Below, piece by piece: positions 44,902 through 55,342 of a stretch of DNA of 64,000 bases. This DNA comes from Cyrtodaria siliqua. Taxonomy: Eukaryota > Mollusca > Bivalvia > Adapedonta > Hiatellidae. The DNA is taken from assembly GCA_037043455.1 (NCBI GenBank), contig JAWPHD010000229.1, forward strand, positions 186,001 to 250,000. Direction: 5' to 3'. A program made the position numbers and the translations under genes. The notes beneath the pieces are model-generated. The model searched no databases. It was not told the DNA's origin and saw nothing but the letters and a program-made list of their open reading frames with translations. Position 1 is the stretch's first letter; every line of letters starts with the position of its first letter.

Positions 44902-47900
44902 ATGGAACCTCTTAAAGAAGTTCCAAAGGAAACTCCAAAGGTTAAATCTCAAACATTAGAAAATTTACTCAAGAGACGACGTGCTAAAAAACAACGTAAA
45001 CGAGAAAAGCAGAAATATGATAAATTACAAGAAAATGTTATAAATGAACAAAAGCAGAAATATGCCAAATTACAAGAAAATGTTATAAATGAACTAAAAC
45101 AAGTTTTTCAAGATAGAAAATTAAAACTGGTTGACAAACCAATGTGTGGCTATTTCAAAGCATACGAGATATCTGCCGAGAAATACAAAGACACTCAAAA
45201 ACTATTTCGTGATAAGAAATCCATTATCACAAAACAAATTATCAAAGAGCTAATAGAGACGAATGGACTAAAGTTTCAATTAGGTCTCACTGTAGATTTA
45301 TTTAAAGATGACGGTGCTACCAAAAAATACACTACAGCAGTGTTACACAGTGAACAAAATGCCATCTTGAACTCTGAAAAAATAAATGAGTTCTACGATG
45401 AGTCATCTGCATTTATACAAGAGAGTCTTGAAAGATTTACAAACACAGCATCCGGATTAGAAATTGATCACTGTGTTAAGCTTTACTTAAATATTGCAAA
45501 GTACGAGCCGTTAAAAGGTTCTTCATATATTCCTTTGCCCAAAGCAGTAGCTGATAAGAAAGCAATTATAAATGTAAAAAACAATGATGATAAATGTTTG
45601 TTCCATGCAATAAATTCTGCTTTAAATCCAGCTGCAGATCATACAGACAGATTATCAAAGTATCCTAGTATAGAGTTCTTGAAAAAAGATAACATTGACT
45701 TTCCCACTCCAATTTCTCAAATTCCCAAAGTAGAGAAACAAAACAACCTTGCTATCAACGTTTATGGATATATCATAACAAGAAAAAATAAAAAGGTAAC
45801 TGTTTTTCCATATAAAATATCAGAACAACCAAAAGATATTGAGCGAATTAATCTGCTCTTAATATCTGAAGACATGGAGGTTGAAGAAAAATCAGATAAT
45901 GAAGATGATCCAAATAATGAAGAAGGAATCATAGATGACAACTATGACCCTGATGATTATCCCGACAAACCAACAAAAATAACAAAATATCACTATTGCT
46001 GGATTAAAAATCTGGATAGGCTGCTCTATGACCAAAACAAACATAAAGGTCAAACTTACTTCTGCGATCGTTGTCTTCACGGCTATTCTGGAAAAGGACT
46101 ACTTGCCAAACACAGAGAAGACTGTGAGGGTATTAACAAAAATTCTTGCAGAATAGAAATGCCGAAAGAAGGTAAAAATACTGTAAGATTTAAAAATCCT
46201 CAAAATCAGATGCCTGTGCCTTATGCAATATATGCTGATTTTGAGAGTATAATCAAACCGCAATCAATCAAATTTGGAAAGAAATCTGAAATTCAAAATG
46301 TACACGAAGCTTGTGGTTTTGGATACCAGGTTGTCAGATATGATGGCAAAGCTGAAGAACCTGTTATTTACAGAGGTGAAGATGTTGTTGAAAAGTTTTT
46401 AAATCACTTAGAATGTGAGAAGAGCAACATTAATAAAATATTTGCTCACCCAAAACCATTAATCATGACACAACAAAATGAGGAAGATTATGAAAAAGCA
46501 ACACACTGTTCGATATGCGAGAATGAAATAGATAATGAATGCAAAAACGGCAAAGTAAGAGACCACTGTCATTTTACAGGAGAATACAGAGGTGCAGCAC
46601 ATAAAAACTGCAACCTAAAGCTGAAAATAAAACCAAACAAAACACCTATACCTGTTATATTTCACAACCTCAAAGGATATGATAGTCATCTCATCATGCA
46701 AAAAATACATAAAATGACAGGTAATATTACATGCATTCCAAACAATGCTGAAAAGTATATTTCATTTAGTGCCGGACAACTTAGATTTTTGGATAGCTTT
46801 CAGTTTATGGGTTCGTCTCTGGAAAAATTGGTTAAAGCAACAGGCACATCTGATTATAAAATTACCAAAAATCAGTTTAGACAAACAAATTTACCTCTGC
46901 GGAAATGTATTTACCCGCATGAATATATGGACAGTGTGGAAAGATTTAAGGAAACGAAATTACCACCTATAGAAAAGTTTTACATTAGTCTTTTAAATGA
47001 AAGTATAAAGCTCAAAGACAAAGATTACGAAGATTATGAATATGCTCAAGAAATATGGTAAGAGTTTAACTGTTAAACTCTTGGAGACTATCATGATTTA
47101 TATTTAAAACCTGAACTTTTGCGGAAAGGTGTTTATCCATACGAATATATGGACAGTATGGAAAGATTCAAGAAAACGCAATTACCGCCTATAGAAAAGT
47201 TTTACAGTAGTCTCTCAGATGAAAGTATAAGTCTCAAAGATTATGAACATGCTCAAAAAATATGGGAAGAGTTTAACTGTAAAACTCTTGGAGACTATCA
47301 TGATTTATATCTAAAAACTGATGTAACTCTGTTAGCAGATGTATTTCAAACTTTTAGAAAAACATGTATGAGTGCATACAAACTTGATGCTTTACATTAC
47401 TATACAGCACCTGGATTATCTTGGGATGCTTTACTTAAACATTCAAAAATAAAATTAGAACTTTTGACAGACATTGACATGCACTTGTTTGTAGAAAAAG
47501 GAATGCGTGGTGGAATTAGTATGGTATCTAAACGATATGCCAAAGCAAACAATCCACATGTAGCTGATTATAACCCTAACGAGAAAAACAACTTGTTAAT
47601 GTATTTTGATGCAAATAATCTTTATGGATGGGCAATGAGTCAGCCACTTCCATATTCTGGCTTTGTTTGGAAAGCCAAAAACAAAGGAAAATATTCTAAA
47701 CCAAAACCTGGCAAAGGGCAAATACTTGAAGTTGATTTAGAATATCCTAAAGAGCTCCATGAAGCTCACAATGACTATTCGCTTGCACCGGAAAGATTAG
47801 CAGTGAAAAAAGAATGGTTGTCTGAATACCAGACAGATCTTTTGGAAAATGATAGCATGATAAATACAGAACAACTAGTCCCAAATCTTATGGACAAGGA

Positions 47901-48858
47901 AAAATATGTGATACATCACAAAAACCTGCAACTGTATTTATCTTTGGGTATGAAACTAAAAAAAGTACACAGAGTATTAGAATTTAATGAAAAACCATGG
48001 ATGGAATCATACATAAACCTAAACACAGAACTTAGGAAAAAAGCTGAATCAAACTTCGAAAAAGATTTTTACAAACTTATGAACAACTCTGTGTTTGGCA
48101 AGACAATGGAAAATCTACGCAAGCGGACAGATATAAAACAAGTCAGAACTGACGGCTCCGAAAATGAAAAGATAAGAAAAATAATAGCCAAACCCAACTT
48201 TAACAGGCGTATACAATTTTCAGATGAATTGTCAGCAATACATGTAAACAAAACAAAATTAACATTAAACAAACCAATTTATGTTGGAATGTCAGTATTG
48301 GATTTATCAAAGTATATGATGTATGATTGGTACTATAATACCCTGAAAAAAAGGTACGGAAATGACTGTACTTTATTATACACAGACACTGACAGCCTAC
48401 TGGTAGACATCAAAACAGATGATGCATACAAAGACATGGCTGAAATGAAAGATGAGTATGATCTAAGTAATTATTCTGAAAATCACCCAATGCATGATGA
48501 TACAAACAATAAAGTATTGGGTAAAATGAAAGACGAATGTGCTGGTGTTGCTATAGCTGAGTATGTTGGATTAAGACCCAAGCTATATTCTATTTTGAAA
48601 GTGAATGAGCAGATTATTAAGAAAGCAAAGGGTGTAAAAGAATATGTAATCAAAAAACATATAAACTTTGAAAACTACAAGAATGCATTGTTTGGCAAGA
48701 AAAAATACACCCATGAAATGAATATGATACGCTCAATAAAGCATGAGATATATGGCATAAAAGTAAACAAAGTATCACTGTCACCATTTTACTCTAAAAG
48801 ATACATAGCACCAGACGGTGTTAAAACTGATGCACATGGTTTCTATAAATACTTATGA
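44902..48858 (+). pseudogene. polB: Polinton protein-primed DNA polymerase B (two in-frame stops)
   Basis: This replicates the element from its ends. The first open part (719 codons) has a Lys-rich coiled start and a conserved N-terminal region (KCLFHAIN near residue 232). A C2H2-like finger follows (YFCDRCLHGY, about 387-408), then exonuclease motif YADFES with Asp446/Glu448. An HNH/endonuclease VII-like insert (CSICE ... VRDHCHFTGEYRG, about 535-572) precedes exonuclease motif HNLKGYDSHL. The second part (47,119-48,858) has motif A DANNLYG, motif B NNSVFGKT and motif C YTDTDS, all intact. Between them a 74-codon block is duplicated in frame (46,899-47,120 and 47,121-47,340). The first copy carries TAA codons at about 47,059 and 47,074 where the second has sense codons. 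It converges on the integrase, overlapping by 16 bp. Confidence 0.92.
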
Positions 48859-49757
48859 ATTTGGGTATCAGCAGGAACAATAAGTAATTCTTCTTTGACA
48901 AATCCTCTTTGAGGCGCTGGTGCTTTCAAATAATAAACTCTTATACCTTGCGTCACCATATAACTTTTAATCTTGTGAATATCTACACTCCACATTGGAT
49001 CAGTTGCTCTGCGTCTTCCACCTTCTTGTTCCCCGGGTTGATATAAATATCTTACACTAGCATTCATACAGATAGGATCACCTTTTAATATTTTTGTTTC
49101 AACAGGAGAAGGCTTTTTTGTCTCCGCATTTATTGCTTTAACAACTTCTGGTAATCTCTTTACCCATTCTCTATTACGTTTTTGCGAATCTATTTCCTTA
49201 GCATACTGATAACCAAACAATCTTTCAGCTAATGTTCTGTTAAATCTTTCCACTAAAGCTTGGTCTCTGTGTATTTCTGTTCTGCCCCATCTGATATTTA
49301 CATTATGTTTTGCCATCAACTGCGATACTGCACCCATAAATTCTCTGCCTGGATCCACTTGTAATAATTTTGGATATTTCAAATGCCGACTGTATATTTT
49401 TTCAAATGCTTTAGCAACTTCTTTACTATCCTTGGAAGTCAGTGGCTCTGCTTCTTTGTATCTACTTGCAATATCAACCACAGTCAATGCATATTTATAT
49501 GTCTTGCGGCCACGACCAAAGCCGAAAGTATCATGCGGTAAAAATAACAAATCAGCTTGATGCACTACATTCTTAGCAGAAACATCAAACCTGGGTCTAA
49601 TTATTTTCTTTGGCGCAGGTAAATAAATCTGCCACACAGCTTGTTTCTTTAAAAATTCTAATGCCTGTTTCTAACTGACACCAGCCTCTTTTGACAATTT
49701 TTTAACTGCTGAGTAACTTTTCCAAAATCCTTTTGGGCTGTAATAAATCTTTTCCAT
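48843..49757 (-). pseudogene. int: Polinton RVE-type integrase (one premature TAG)
   Basis: Integrates the element and makes the 6-bp target duplication. The full frame from the ATG at 49,757 is 305 codons with one in-frame TAG at 49,673-49,671; the downstream 264-codon part is open. The N-terminal helical region is short and lacks an obvious HHCC zinc finger. The catalytic core shows the D,D,E triad: Asp in HQADLLF, Asp in LQVDPGREF and Glu in QALVERFNR (residues 29, 95 and 130 of the open part; the last spacing is 34, as in retroviral-like integrases). The C-terminal ~60 residues are basic and could form an SH3/chromo-like fold. The catalytic core is intact, so the single stop is the only visible defect. 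Confidence 0.92.
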
Positions 49758-49801
49758 TTTTTTCTACTAAAGATTAAACTTTATATAACTATAAAGAAAA
49801 A

Positions 49802-50113
49802 ATGGAAATCACAACTGCACAATTTGATGAACTGCTTGAAGAGCAATATCAAAATAGCACAAAGAAATGGACAGACTTGGAACTAAATAAAATATACAAA
49901 ATTACAGATACGAAAATAGTAGATACCGAATATGGTCCATCCATGGTATTGACATTATTAGACAACGGTGAAGTATGGGCGCCTGATCATCTCAAAAATA
50001 AATTAGAGAAGAGTGCTAAACCACCATATAATATGCGACCACTTGGATTGAAACCATGTAAAAACAACAACAAAAATAGGTATCACGCATATGACTTAGT
50101 TTTTTCAAAGTAA
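49802..50113 (+). CDS. Small Polinton protein (103 aa, possibly OB-fold-like)
   Basis: Intact frame divergent from the integrase, 44 bp apart. It starts MEITTAQFDELLEEQ, has a central DLELNKIYKITDTKIVDTEY block and a VWAPDHLKNKL motif, and a basic C-terminus. Short proteins of this pattern accompany Polintons in invertebrate genomes. The beta-rich central part suggests an OB-fold single-strand-binding role, which would suit protein-primed replication. That is inference from pattern only. Upstream is TATATAACTATAAAG followed by A-runs, the motif shared by other genes of the element. Confidence 0.55.
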   Translation: MEITTAQFDELLEEQYQNSTKKWTDLELNKIYKITDTKIVDTEYGPSMVLTLLDNGEVWAPDHLKNKLEKSAKPPYNMRPLGLKPCKNNNKNRYHAYDLVFSK

Positions 50114-50165
50114 ACATACTTAGTCATTCCAAATCTAAAGTAATTATAGTTTTAAACTATTTTTT

Positions 50166-50585
50166 TTATGAACTCAATTTATACGCCACAAATCCAGTTG
50201 CAGCCATGCCCACCACAATAAACGTAATTTCTCTATTCTGTTGATCCGAAGATGGTGTATAAAAATCACTCAACTTGGGCTCCGGTTCCAAAAGCAAATG
50301 TTTGCCAGTTGTATAATAATACTGCTTCATAGCTTGGTCTACATCATCAAAAGTCTGCTCTGCATGATGCTCTTTTTGCAGTTGCTTATTAATAAAATCT
50401 AACCTCTCTGTTCTTTTTTTATTCCACTCCGCTTGTGCTGCGTTTAATTGTTCTACGGCTTTGTCATGTCTTTGTCTTTCCTCATCTGAATGACTTCCCA
50501 TTCTTGAAAAGAAATAATTTGAACCGCTAAACGCCGATGCATTTGTTAATGCGCCACCTATCATCATTGCTACTGCACTTGCCAT
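50166..50585 (-). CDS. Polinton protein of unknown function with hydrophobic ends (139 aa)
   Basis: Intact. Residues 1-20 are small and hydrophobic (MASAVAMMIGGALTNASAFS). Residues about 33-90 form a charged helix (DEERQRHDKAVEQLNAAQAE, NKKRTERLDFINKQLQKEHH), followed by DVDQAMKQYYYTTGK and LSDFYTPSSD. The last ~18 residues are a membrane-like segment (ITFIVVGMAATGFVAYKL). Proteins of this type recur next to the ATPase/capsid block in invertebrate Polintons. A minor virion or membrane-interacting component is plausible. It is the most downstream gene of a minus-strand cluster running from 53,959 down to 50,166. Confidence 0.6.
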   Translation of the reverse strand: MASAVAMMIGGALTNASAFSGSNYFFSRMGSHSDEERQRHDKAVEQLNAAQAEWNKKRTERLDFINKQLQKEHHAEQTFDDVDQAMKQYYYTTGKHLLLEPEPKLSDFYTPSSDQQNREITFIVVGMAATGFVAYKLSS

Positions 50586-50608
50586 TTTTTTATATATATT
50601 TTTTAAAA

Positions 50609-50845
50609 TTATTTCATAATATCCGCAGAAATAATACCTTGCTTAATCAGCATATCCTTTGTAGCCATTGCTAACATTATATCCACAGACAGCATCCCAA
50701 CATCTACCATATTAAAATCCACTTTAGGGGCTGGTCTTTTTAGTAGTTTTCTGCCAATCTCAGAATATCCAACAGTTAAAAGTGTTTCCACTCCAGCGTG
50801 ATACATCATATTTACAATTTGTTTTCCGTCAATACTTGCTGCCAT
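50609..50845 (-). CDS. Small Polinton protein (78 aa, function unknown)
   Basis: Intact. It is largely helical and amphipathic, with a hydrophobic C-terminal half (NMVDVGMLSVDIMLAMATKD). It begins MAASIDGKQIVNMMYHAG and contains GRKLLKRPAPKV. The 23-bp gap to the next gene is AT-rich (TATATATATT type). I recognise the pattern as a frequent Polinton companion protein; its role is unknown. Confidence 0.55.
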   Translation of the reverse strand: MAASIDGKQIVNMMYHAGVETLLTVGYSEIGRKLLKRPAPKVDFNMVDVGMLSVDIMLAMATKDMLIKQGIISADIMK

Positions 50846-50880
50846 TTTTTTTTATATGATTATTTTTCTAAAATAAATTA

Positions 50881-51258
50881 TTAAAAATCAAACGGGTCTT
50901 TTGGTGCAACATGAACAGGTTGCACAGCTACAGGTTGCGTAGCAGATTTTTTGTTATAAATATACAAACCCAACCCAGCAATGCCTAATAAAACCAGACA
51001 CGGTGGAATATAACTTTTGTATACGTTTATTTTGATTTTTTCTGGTTCTTCTTCACCTATTGTTATTTTTGTTATTTCATCTTGCTTTGCAGCATTTTGA
51101 TTTGTAGCATCTTGCTTTGCAGCATCTTGAAGCAAACGCTTTGCCTTTCTTGCCGCTGCTCCTTTTTCCCCAGCCTCTATTCGTTTTGGATGTTTTACTT
51201 TTTGTTGTTCAATAGGTTATGTAACAACAGGTATAACTTCACTCTCTTGGTTCTCCAT
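50881..51258 (-). pseudogene. Polinton single-span membrane protein (premature TAA at codon 14)
   Basis: The full frame from the ATG at 51,258 is 126 codons. Codon 14 is TAA (51,219-51,217), and the remaining 112 codons are open. An Arg/Lys/Ala-rich segment (GEKGAAARKAKRLLQDAAKQ) is followed by an acidic linker. One clear transmembrane helix (SYIPPCLVLLGIAGLGLYIY) comes next, with a short C-terminal tail. The start overlaps the upstream gene's end by 20 bp, suggesting tight co-organisation. Role unknown; a basic, membrane-anchored virion or core protein is possible. Confidence 0.6.
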
Positions 51259-51727
51259 TTATATTATCTATATTTTTATTTTTATTAAAATCAATATGTC
51301 TAACAGTTGTCAGTATTGCTGTAAATGGTGCCAAGCACATCCCATACCTGTAATACAACTCACAACAAGCACTTGTCAAAGCATGATTAATAAATGGGTC
51401 TTCCTCCAAATCTTCTATCAGCTTTGGTGGATTGGTTACATTAAAATATTTTGATACTCCCATCACATACAAGTTAATAAAAGAATTGCCTAAAGTCTTG
51501 GTGATACTTGCCCCAAGCCTTGCTTCATATCTGCAGTAAAGTTTGTTAATTTCATCCGGGGGCATGCTATCTATATTCGTGAGTTGTATGTCTTTACCAA
51601 AATATTGACGGTTACCACCGCCAGCCACTATGGCTGATAATCTTTCTTTTTTTGTTTCTTGTTGCTTTGATTCATCACGTTCCGTGAAACCTTCCGATAT
51701 ATCTTGTAATAGTTCTTCCGCATTCAT
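51239..51727 (-). CDS. Polinton protein of unknown function (162 aa)
   Basis: The frame is open from 51,865, but the sensible start is the ATG at 51,727 (MNAEELLQDISEGFTERD). The upstream part is AT-rich, repeat-derived and would encode a spurious hydrophobic leader. The conserved-looking core is PPDEINKLYCRYEARLGASI, then FINHALTSACCELYYRYGMC. It is alpha-helical with several Cys. Proteins of this pattern are regular members of the invertebrate Polinton capsid cluster; function unknown. It overlaps the next gene by 20 bp. Confidence 0.6.
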   Translation of the reverse strand: MNAEELLQDISEGFTERDESKQQETKKERLSAIVAGGGNRQYFGKDIQLTNIDSMPPDEINKLYCRYEARLGASITKTLGNSFINLYVMGVSKYFNVTNPPKLIEDLEEDPFINHALTSACCELYYRYGMCLAPFTAILTTVRHIDFNKNKNIDNINGEPRE

Positions 51728-51739
51728 TTTTATATTAAT

Positions 51740-52056
51740 AATCTTATTTTTTATCTTGAAATAAATATAAAATACAAAACAACCAGCTGCGATATTCATG
51801 CAACTAGTAATTGTTAGTATTGTTAACAGCATTGTTATTAACATTGCTATTTTTTTTATTAGCATTGTTAATTTGCTGCAAGCATTGCTATTAACATTGC
51901 TACTTTACTATGAGCAATGCTATAAGCATTACTATATTTTCTGATATTTTCATTATATTTTCATGTCAGTATTGCTATTAACATTGCTACTTTGCTGTTA
52001 GTATTACTATTAGCAACAAAGCAATGCTGTTAGAAAAAAAGCATTGCTGTTAAATA
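51740..52056. repeat. Degenerate GCATTGYTATTAA-type short repeats
   Basis: About fifteen imperfect copies of a 10-14-bp word (GCATTGCTATTAACATTGCT and variants) fill the gap between the ATPase gene and the gene downstream. The gap is unusually long for this compact element. Confidence 0.8.
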
Positions 52057-52719
52057 TTATTCAACCCAATAACCAGTTGGTTGATCAGTCCTCAAAATTA
52101 ACTTGGAATATTTAGTCTTAGCTAAAGCTTTTCTTATTCTGGTTCTCTCATCCAGCGTCGGAATAACATCATTTTCTCTCAAACAATTTTCATAACTATC
52201 TCTGTCCTTGGTGTAAAACATACACAACCATTTTGCTTGCTCCCGCAAATCTTTCAATACGGAATTATGTCTCTGTGAAATAACCCACACTGATTGTTTG
52301 GCGTGACGACCAGAGAATGCCAACTCTGACAACATATCTTTTTTCTTTGTTAATTCTTTTGTGGCGGAGCAATCATCAATGATGTATAATGTGGGCTTGC
52401 CAGCATATTTATTGAAAAATAAACGCAACAGTTCTTGCAGCATTTCTTTGCCTTTGCTAACGGGATTGACAATTTTTTTTTTTTTATCTCTCGGGTTTTT
52501 TACATCTCCTATCCAGGATCTATTTTTATAAGCCTCGTTCCACTCTATGGTTGGACACAATATAATTATATGTTCAAAAACTCCAACATACTCTTGTTCA
52601 AGTATGTCAAGAACAAACTCTGTTTTACCGCAGCCCGTCTGACCGCAGATAATGGCACTGTGTGGATATTTAGGATATTTTTGTTGCAAACTAGTATCCT
52701 GCTTCTTTAAATCTTCCAT
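52057..52719 (-). CDS. atp: Genome-packaging ATPase, FtsK/HerA (A32-like)
   Basis: Intact. The frame is open from 52,740; ATG at 52,719 (MEDLKKQ) is an equally likely start, and both overlap the end of the capsid gene. Walker A GQTGCGKT (residues 33-40 of the longer frame) and Walker B LYIIDD (118-123) are present, followed by a SGRHAKQSVWVISQRHNS segment typical of the family's sensor region. This ATPase pumps DNA into preformed capsids in double-jelly-roll viruses. Adjacent to the main capsid candidate, it supports an encapsidated, virus-like stage for this family. Confidence 0.93.
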   Translation of the reverse strand: MEDLKKQDTSLQQKYPKYPHSAIICGQTGCGKTEFVLDILEQEYVGVFEHIIILCPTIEWNEAYKNRSWIGDVKNPRDKKKKIVNPVSKGKEMLQELLRLFFNKYAGKPTLYIIDDCSATKELTKKKDMLSELAFSGRHAKQSVWVISQRHNSVLKDLREQAKWLCMFYTKDRDSYENCLRENDVIPTLDERTRIRKALAKTKYSKLILRTDQPTGYWVE

Positions 52720-53959
52720 CTTCGAAACTGATTTGCGCATCTTGTATTATATATATATAAATATTTAAAGGTTGATCTGCATCTGCTTTTTTATTTATTA
52801 GTATCGTTATGCCTTCACTGCCGTTTTCTATTCTTCTTCCACTGCCGTGTAATAAATTGTCATCACATGTTCTAAGGTCAAGCCACAAAGCATATGATTT
52901 TGTCAGATAAGTCTCAAGAGAAACATTGGTAAAGTTTAAGTCCCTCGCTGCTATTTCTGTCTCTTTGTTTCTTTTTGAGGTCAAGGCAAAATATTTGTTG
53001 ATTTCATCCCAATGTTGATATGCCTTCATGCCCTGACTATACAACTGATTTGGTACTCCCTCTATTGTCATTTCAACCTTTTCAATCTTTGGGTTGTAAT
53101 AGGTTTCTGTGCTTGTTCTTTCTGGGTCTTCAAACAGCATTAAAATACCTTTCATGCTCCGTGCTGGTACATTAATGTTGATGTTCCAAAGGGTTTCAGA
53201 TTTGTTTGCTATTATTTTTCTATGTCGCAAGATACGATCATACATAAATGACATCTTACCATTGGTTTGCTGCCTTATTTGATTGGCTAATTCAACATCA
53301 CTAACCGTATCAAATTCCAAGCAGATATTTTTTATTATATAAGATGCATCAGCATCACTGCTTTTCATAACTTTGTTATAATCATTAAACGTTAATTCAT
53401 ATTCTAACCTATCACCAAGCCCCGCTTGATAAAATGGCATATGACTTTCTAACATTTCAAAGTCCAGTGGAATACAAAATCTATTTCCAAAAGCTGCTGC
53501 TATAGCTTCATCTTCGGTGTCTGAGGAAGCATCTCCCGCACCAACTCTATGTTTTAACATGTTTGCTTTACCAATACCTTGGTAAGCTGTGTTTAATCGT
53601 TCGGTAGGGCTTTTCCATAAATCTACATAACAATGATATATATCACTGTCATCTATTGACATGACTTCATTGCCACTTATTCTTATTGTCATTTTTTTCA
53701 CAATTGCTCTACCCAGATTCTGGAATAGAGTAGCGTTGGCGTCTGTTCTGCTTTTAAGTTCTATTTCAAAGGCAAGACGAGCAGTACGAGGAACTATCAC
53801 ATCATTAGTACTTAGATTGGGAAATCTCACAAGCAGTTGCTGGTTTTGGTCTATTGTTGATGGATTATTAGTTATTACTACACTTGTGCGGATGCCTTTG
53901 GCAACATGAGGCTCTCTTAGTTTTCTATGAGGGTTGAGTTTGTTTCCGTAAGCTGACAT
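52691..53959 (-). CDS. Probable major capsid protein (double jelly-roll type)
   Basis: Intact, 422 codons. It begins MSAYGNKLNPHRKLREPHVA. The central region alternates short beta strands with loops (VVITNNPSTI, LLVRFPNL, KKMTIRISGNEVMSIDDSD, YELTFNDYNKV, NININVPARSMKGILMLFED), as expected for a jelly-roll protein. The length and its position directly upstream of the ATPase match a Polinton major capsid gene. I recall very similar proteins from cnidarian and mollusc genomes. Which of this gene and the 441-codon gene at 55,268 is the major shell protein is an inference; structure prediction would decide. Its divergent neighbour at 54,007 shares a 47-bp AT-rich promoter region. Confidence 0.65.
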   Translation of the reverse strand: MSAYGNKLNPHRKLREPHVAKGIRTSVVITNNPSTIDQNQQLLVRFPNLSTNDVIVPRTARLAFEIELKSRTDANATLFQNLGRAIVKKMTIRISGNEVMSIDDSDIYHCYVDLWKSPTERLNTAYQGIGKANMLKHRVGAGDASSDTEDEAIAAAFGNRFCIPLDFEMLESHMPFYQAGLGDRLEYELTFNDYNKVMKSSDADASYIIKNICLEFDTVSDVELANQIRQQTNGKMSFMYDRILRHRKIIANKSETLWNININVPARSMKGILMLFEDPERTSTETYYNPKIEKVEMTIEGVPNQLYSQGMKAYQHWDEINKYFALTSKRNKETEIAARDLNFTNVSLETYLTKSYALWLDLRTCDDNLLHGSGRRIENGSEGITILINKKADADQPLNIYIYIIQDAQISFEDGRFKEAGY

Positions 53960-54006
53960 TGTTTTTATTTTTTAAAAATATTTTTTAAAATTAAATAAAA
54001 TAAACA

Positions 54007-55342
54007 ATGGCTGAAGGAGGATTCGAATATGACAATCCTGCGTTTGATAGAGATGATTATGATGAATATTATGATTTTGATGATGATGATGCACCGATGG
54101 TGCCTGATGAGCCTGTTCTAAGAAGTCTTCTTAATCAAAGCGACCATATTGCTGAACTTCGTGGGGAGTTGAAAGAATCCGAACTTGAAGCACACAAGAA
54201 AAATCTTGTAAAATCCTTTTATGATGAACTAGAAAAACGATATAAAATGGCACCGGACAAAATGGATTATAACCAGTTTAAAGTATCAGATAATGGCAAA
54301 ACATTATACTGGGTTGTTGGTGATAAAGAAATAAGAATAACTGCTATGCAAGGTTCTTTTACATTCCTTGCTCTTAGTTCTTTGGTAGGTGAATATAACA
54401 GGGTTATTGGCTCTGGGGGAACAAGGGCGGTAAGACAATTTTTGAATATGCCGGAGTATGACAGTAAAACAAAATTATCACAAAAAGCTCGGCAAGCGTT
54501 GGAGAGCACAAGAAACGATTTACCAGATAATGTGGATGCTATTCCATTACAAAATAGTTCACATATTATGGATAACATAGAGACATCAATGGATAACATA
54601 GAGACATCATTTTATGACTGGGATGTGATAGAGCGTCCTGATGTTTCAACACAAACAAATGTAGACAAGCGTGAAATGGATGGAATAGTAAAAGCGATGA
54701 CAACTGTCAAGGAAGAACTCACCAATAACTTGGCAAAACTCACACAACTTGATAAAGACATAACAAGAGAAAAACAAAAGTTAGAACAAGCTAAGACTGA
54801 CGATGATGAATTCCAGATAAAAAGAATTAGCGATCGCACCAAAGACCTTGAAGTTGAAAGAGGAGCAAGAATGGATGCTATCAATGAAAACAGAGAAACT
54901 TTTCGTAACCAAGTAAGCAGAATAAAAGAGACAATAAACAAAATGTTAAACGAGGATACAACTCTTGGTGAGAGAATCAAAACCTTGTTTAGGGAGCAAG
55001 GTATTACTATTGTTAGTATCCTGACTGCGTTTGGTATGATTATTGGGGTATTAGTTGAGGCCATTATTCCTTCAACAGGAGGAGGAACTGCGCCAACTCC
55101 AAAACCTGATCCATCAAGTATAAAAGACTGGATAAAAAAAACACTACTTAATCTTGGTAAACTTCTTGCCAACCTAGCTGGTAAAGCTGCTGCAGCACTT
55201 CCAGGAGTTATTGGTGCAATAGTATCATGGCTTTTATCTGCAACAGGTAATGTGGCTTGGTAACAATCTATGGGCTTTGCTTGTGTTTGTTTCCGGGTTG
55301 TTGTATGTGGCAGCTAAAGAGTGGTTTAAATCTCGTAGATAA
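54007..55342 (+). pseudogene. Polinton coiled-coil membrane protein (C-terminal frameshift)
   Basis: The open part is 418 codons (to 55,263). The N-terminus is very acidic with Tyr (DDYDEYYDFDDDDAP). Residues about 225-320 form a long coiled coil. A hydrophobic segment at 333-354 (TIVSILTAFGMIIGVLVEAI) is followed by a Pro/Gly linker, then Ala/Leu-rich helices. A one-base shift near 55,257 ends the frame early. The continuing frame, to a TAA at 55,340-55,342, encodes a further membrane-like helix with a basic tail. A small in-frame duplication is visible (MDNIETS twice, 54,570-54,605). Possibly a fusion-, membrane- or spike-associated virion protein; unproven. It converges on the 55,268 gene. 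Confidence 0.6.

Noticed and set aside
45892..46080. Minus-strand open frame within the polymerase gene
   Set aside because: Shadow of the coding strand; no independent support.
51728..51865. N-terminal hydrophobic extension of the 162-codon Polinton gene
   Set aside because: Lies in AT-rich, word-repeat sequence; a better start (MNAEELL) follows at 51,727.
54267..55172. Minus-strand open frames opposite the coiled-coil gene
   Set aside because: Shadows of the plus-strand gene with low-complexity Ser/Leu composition.
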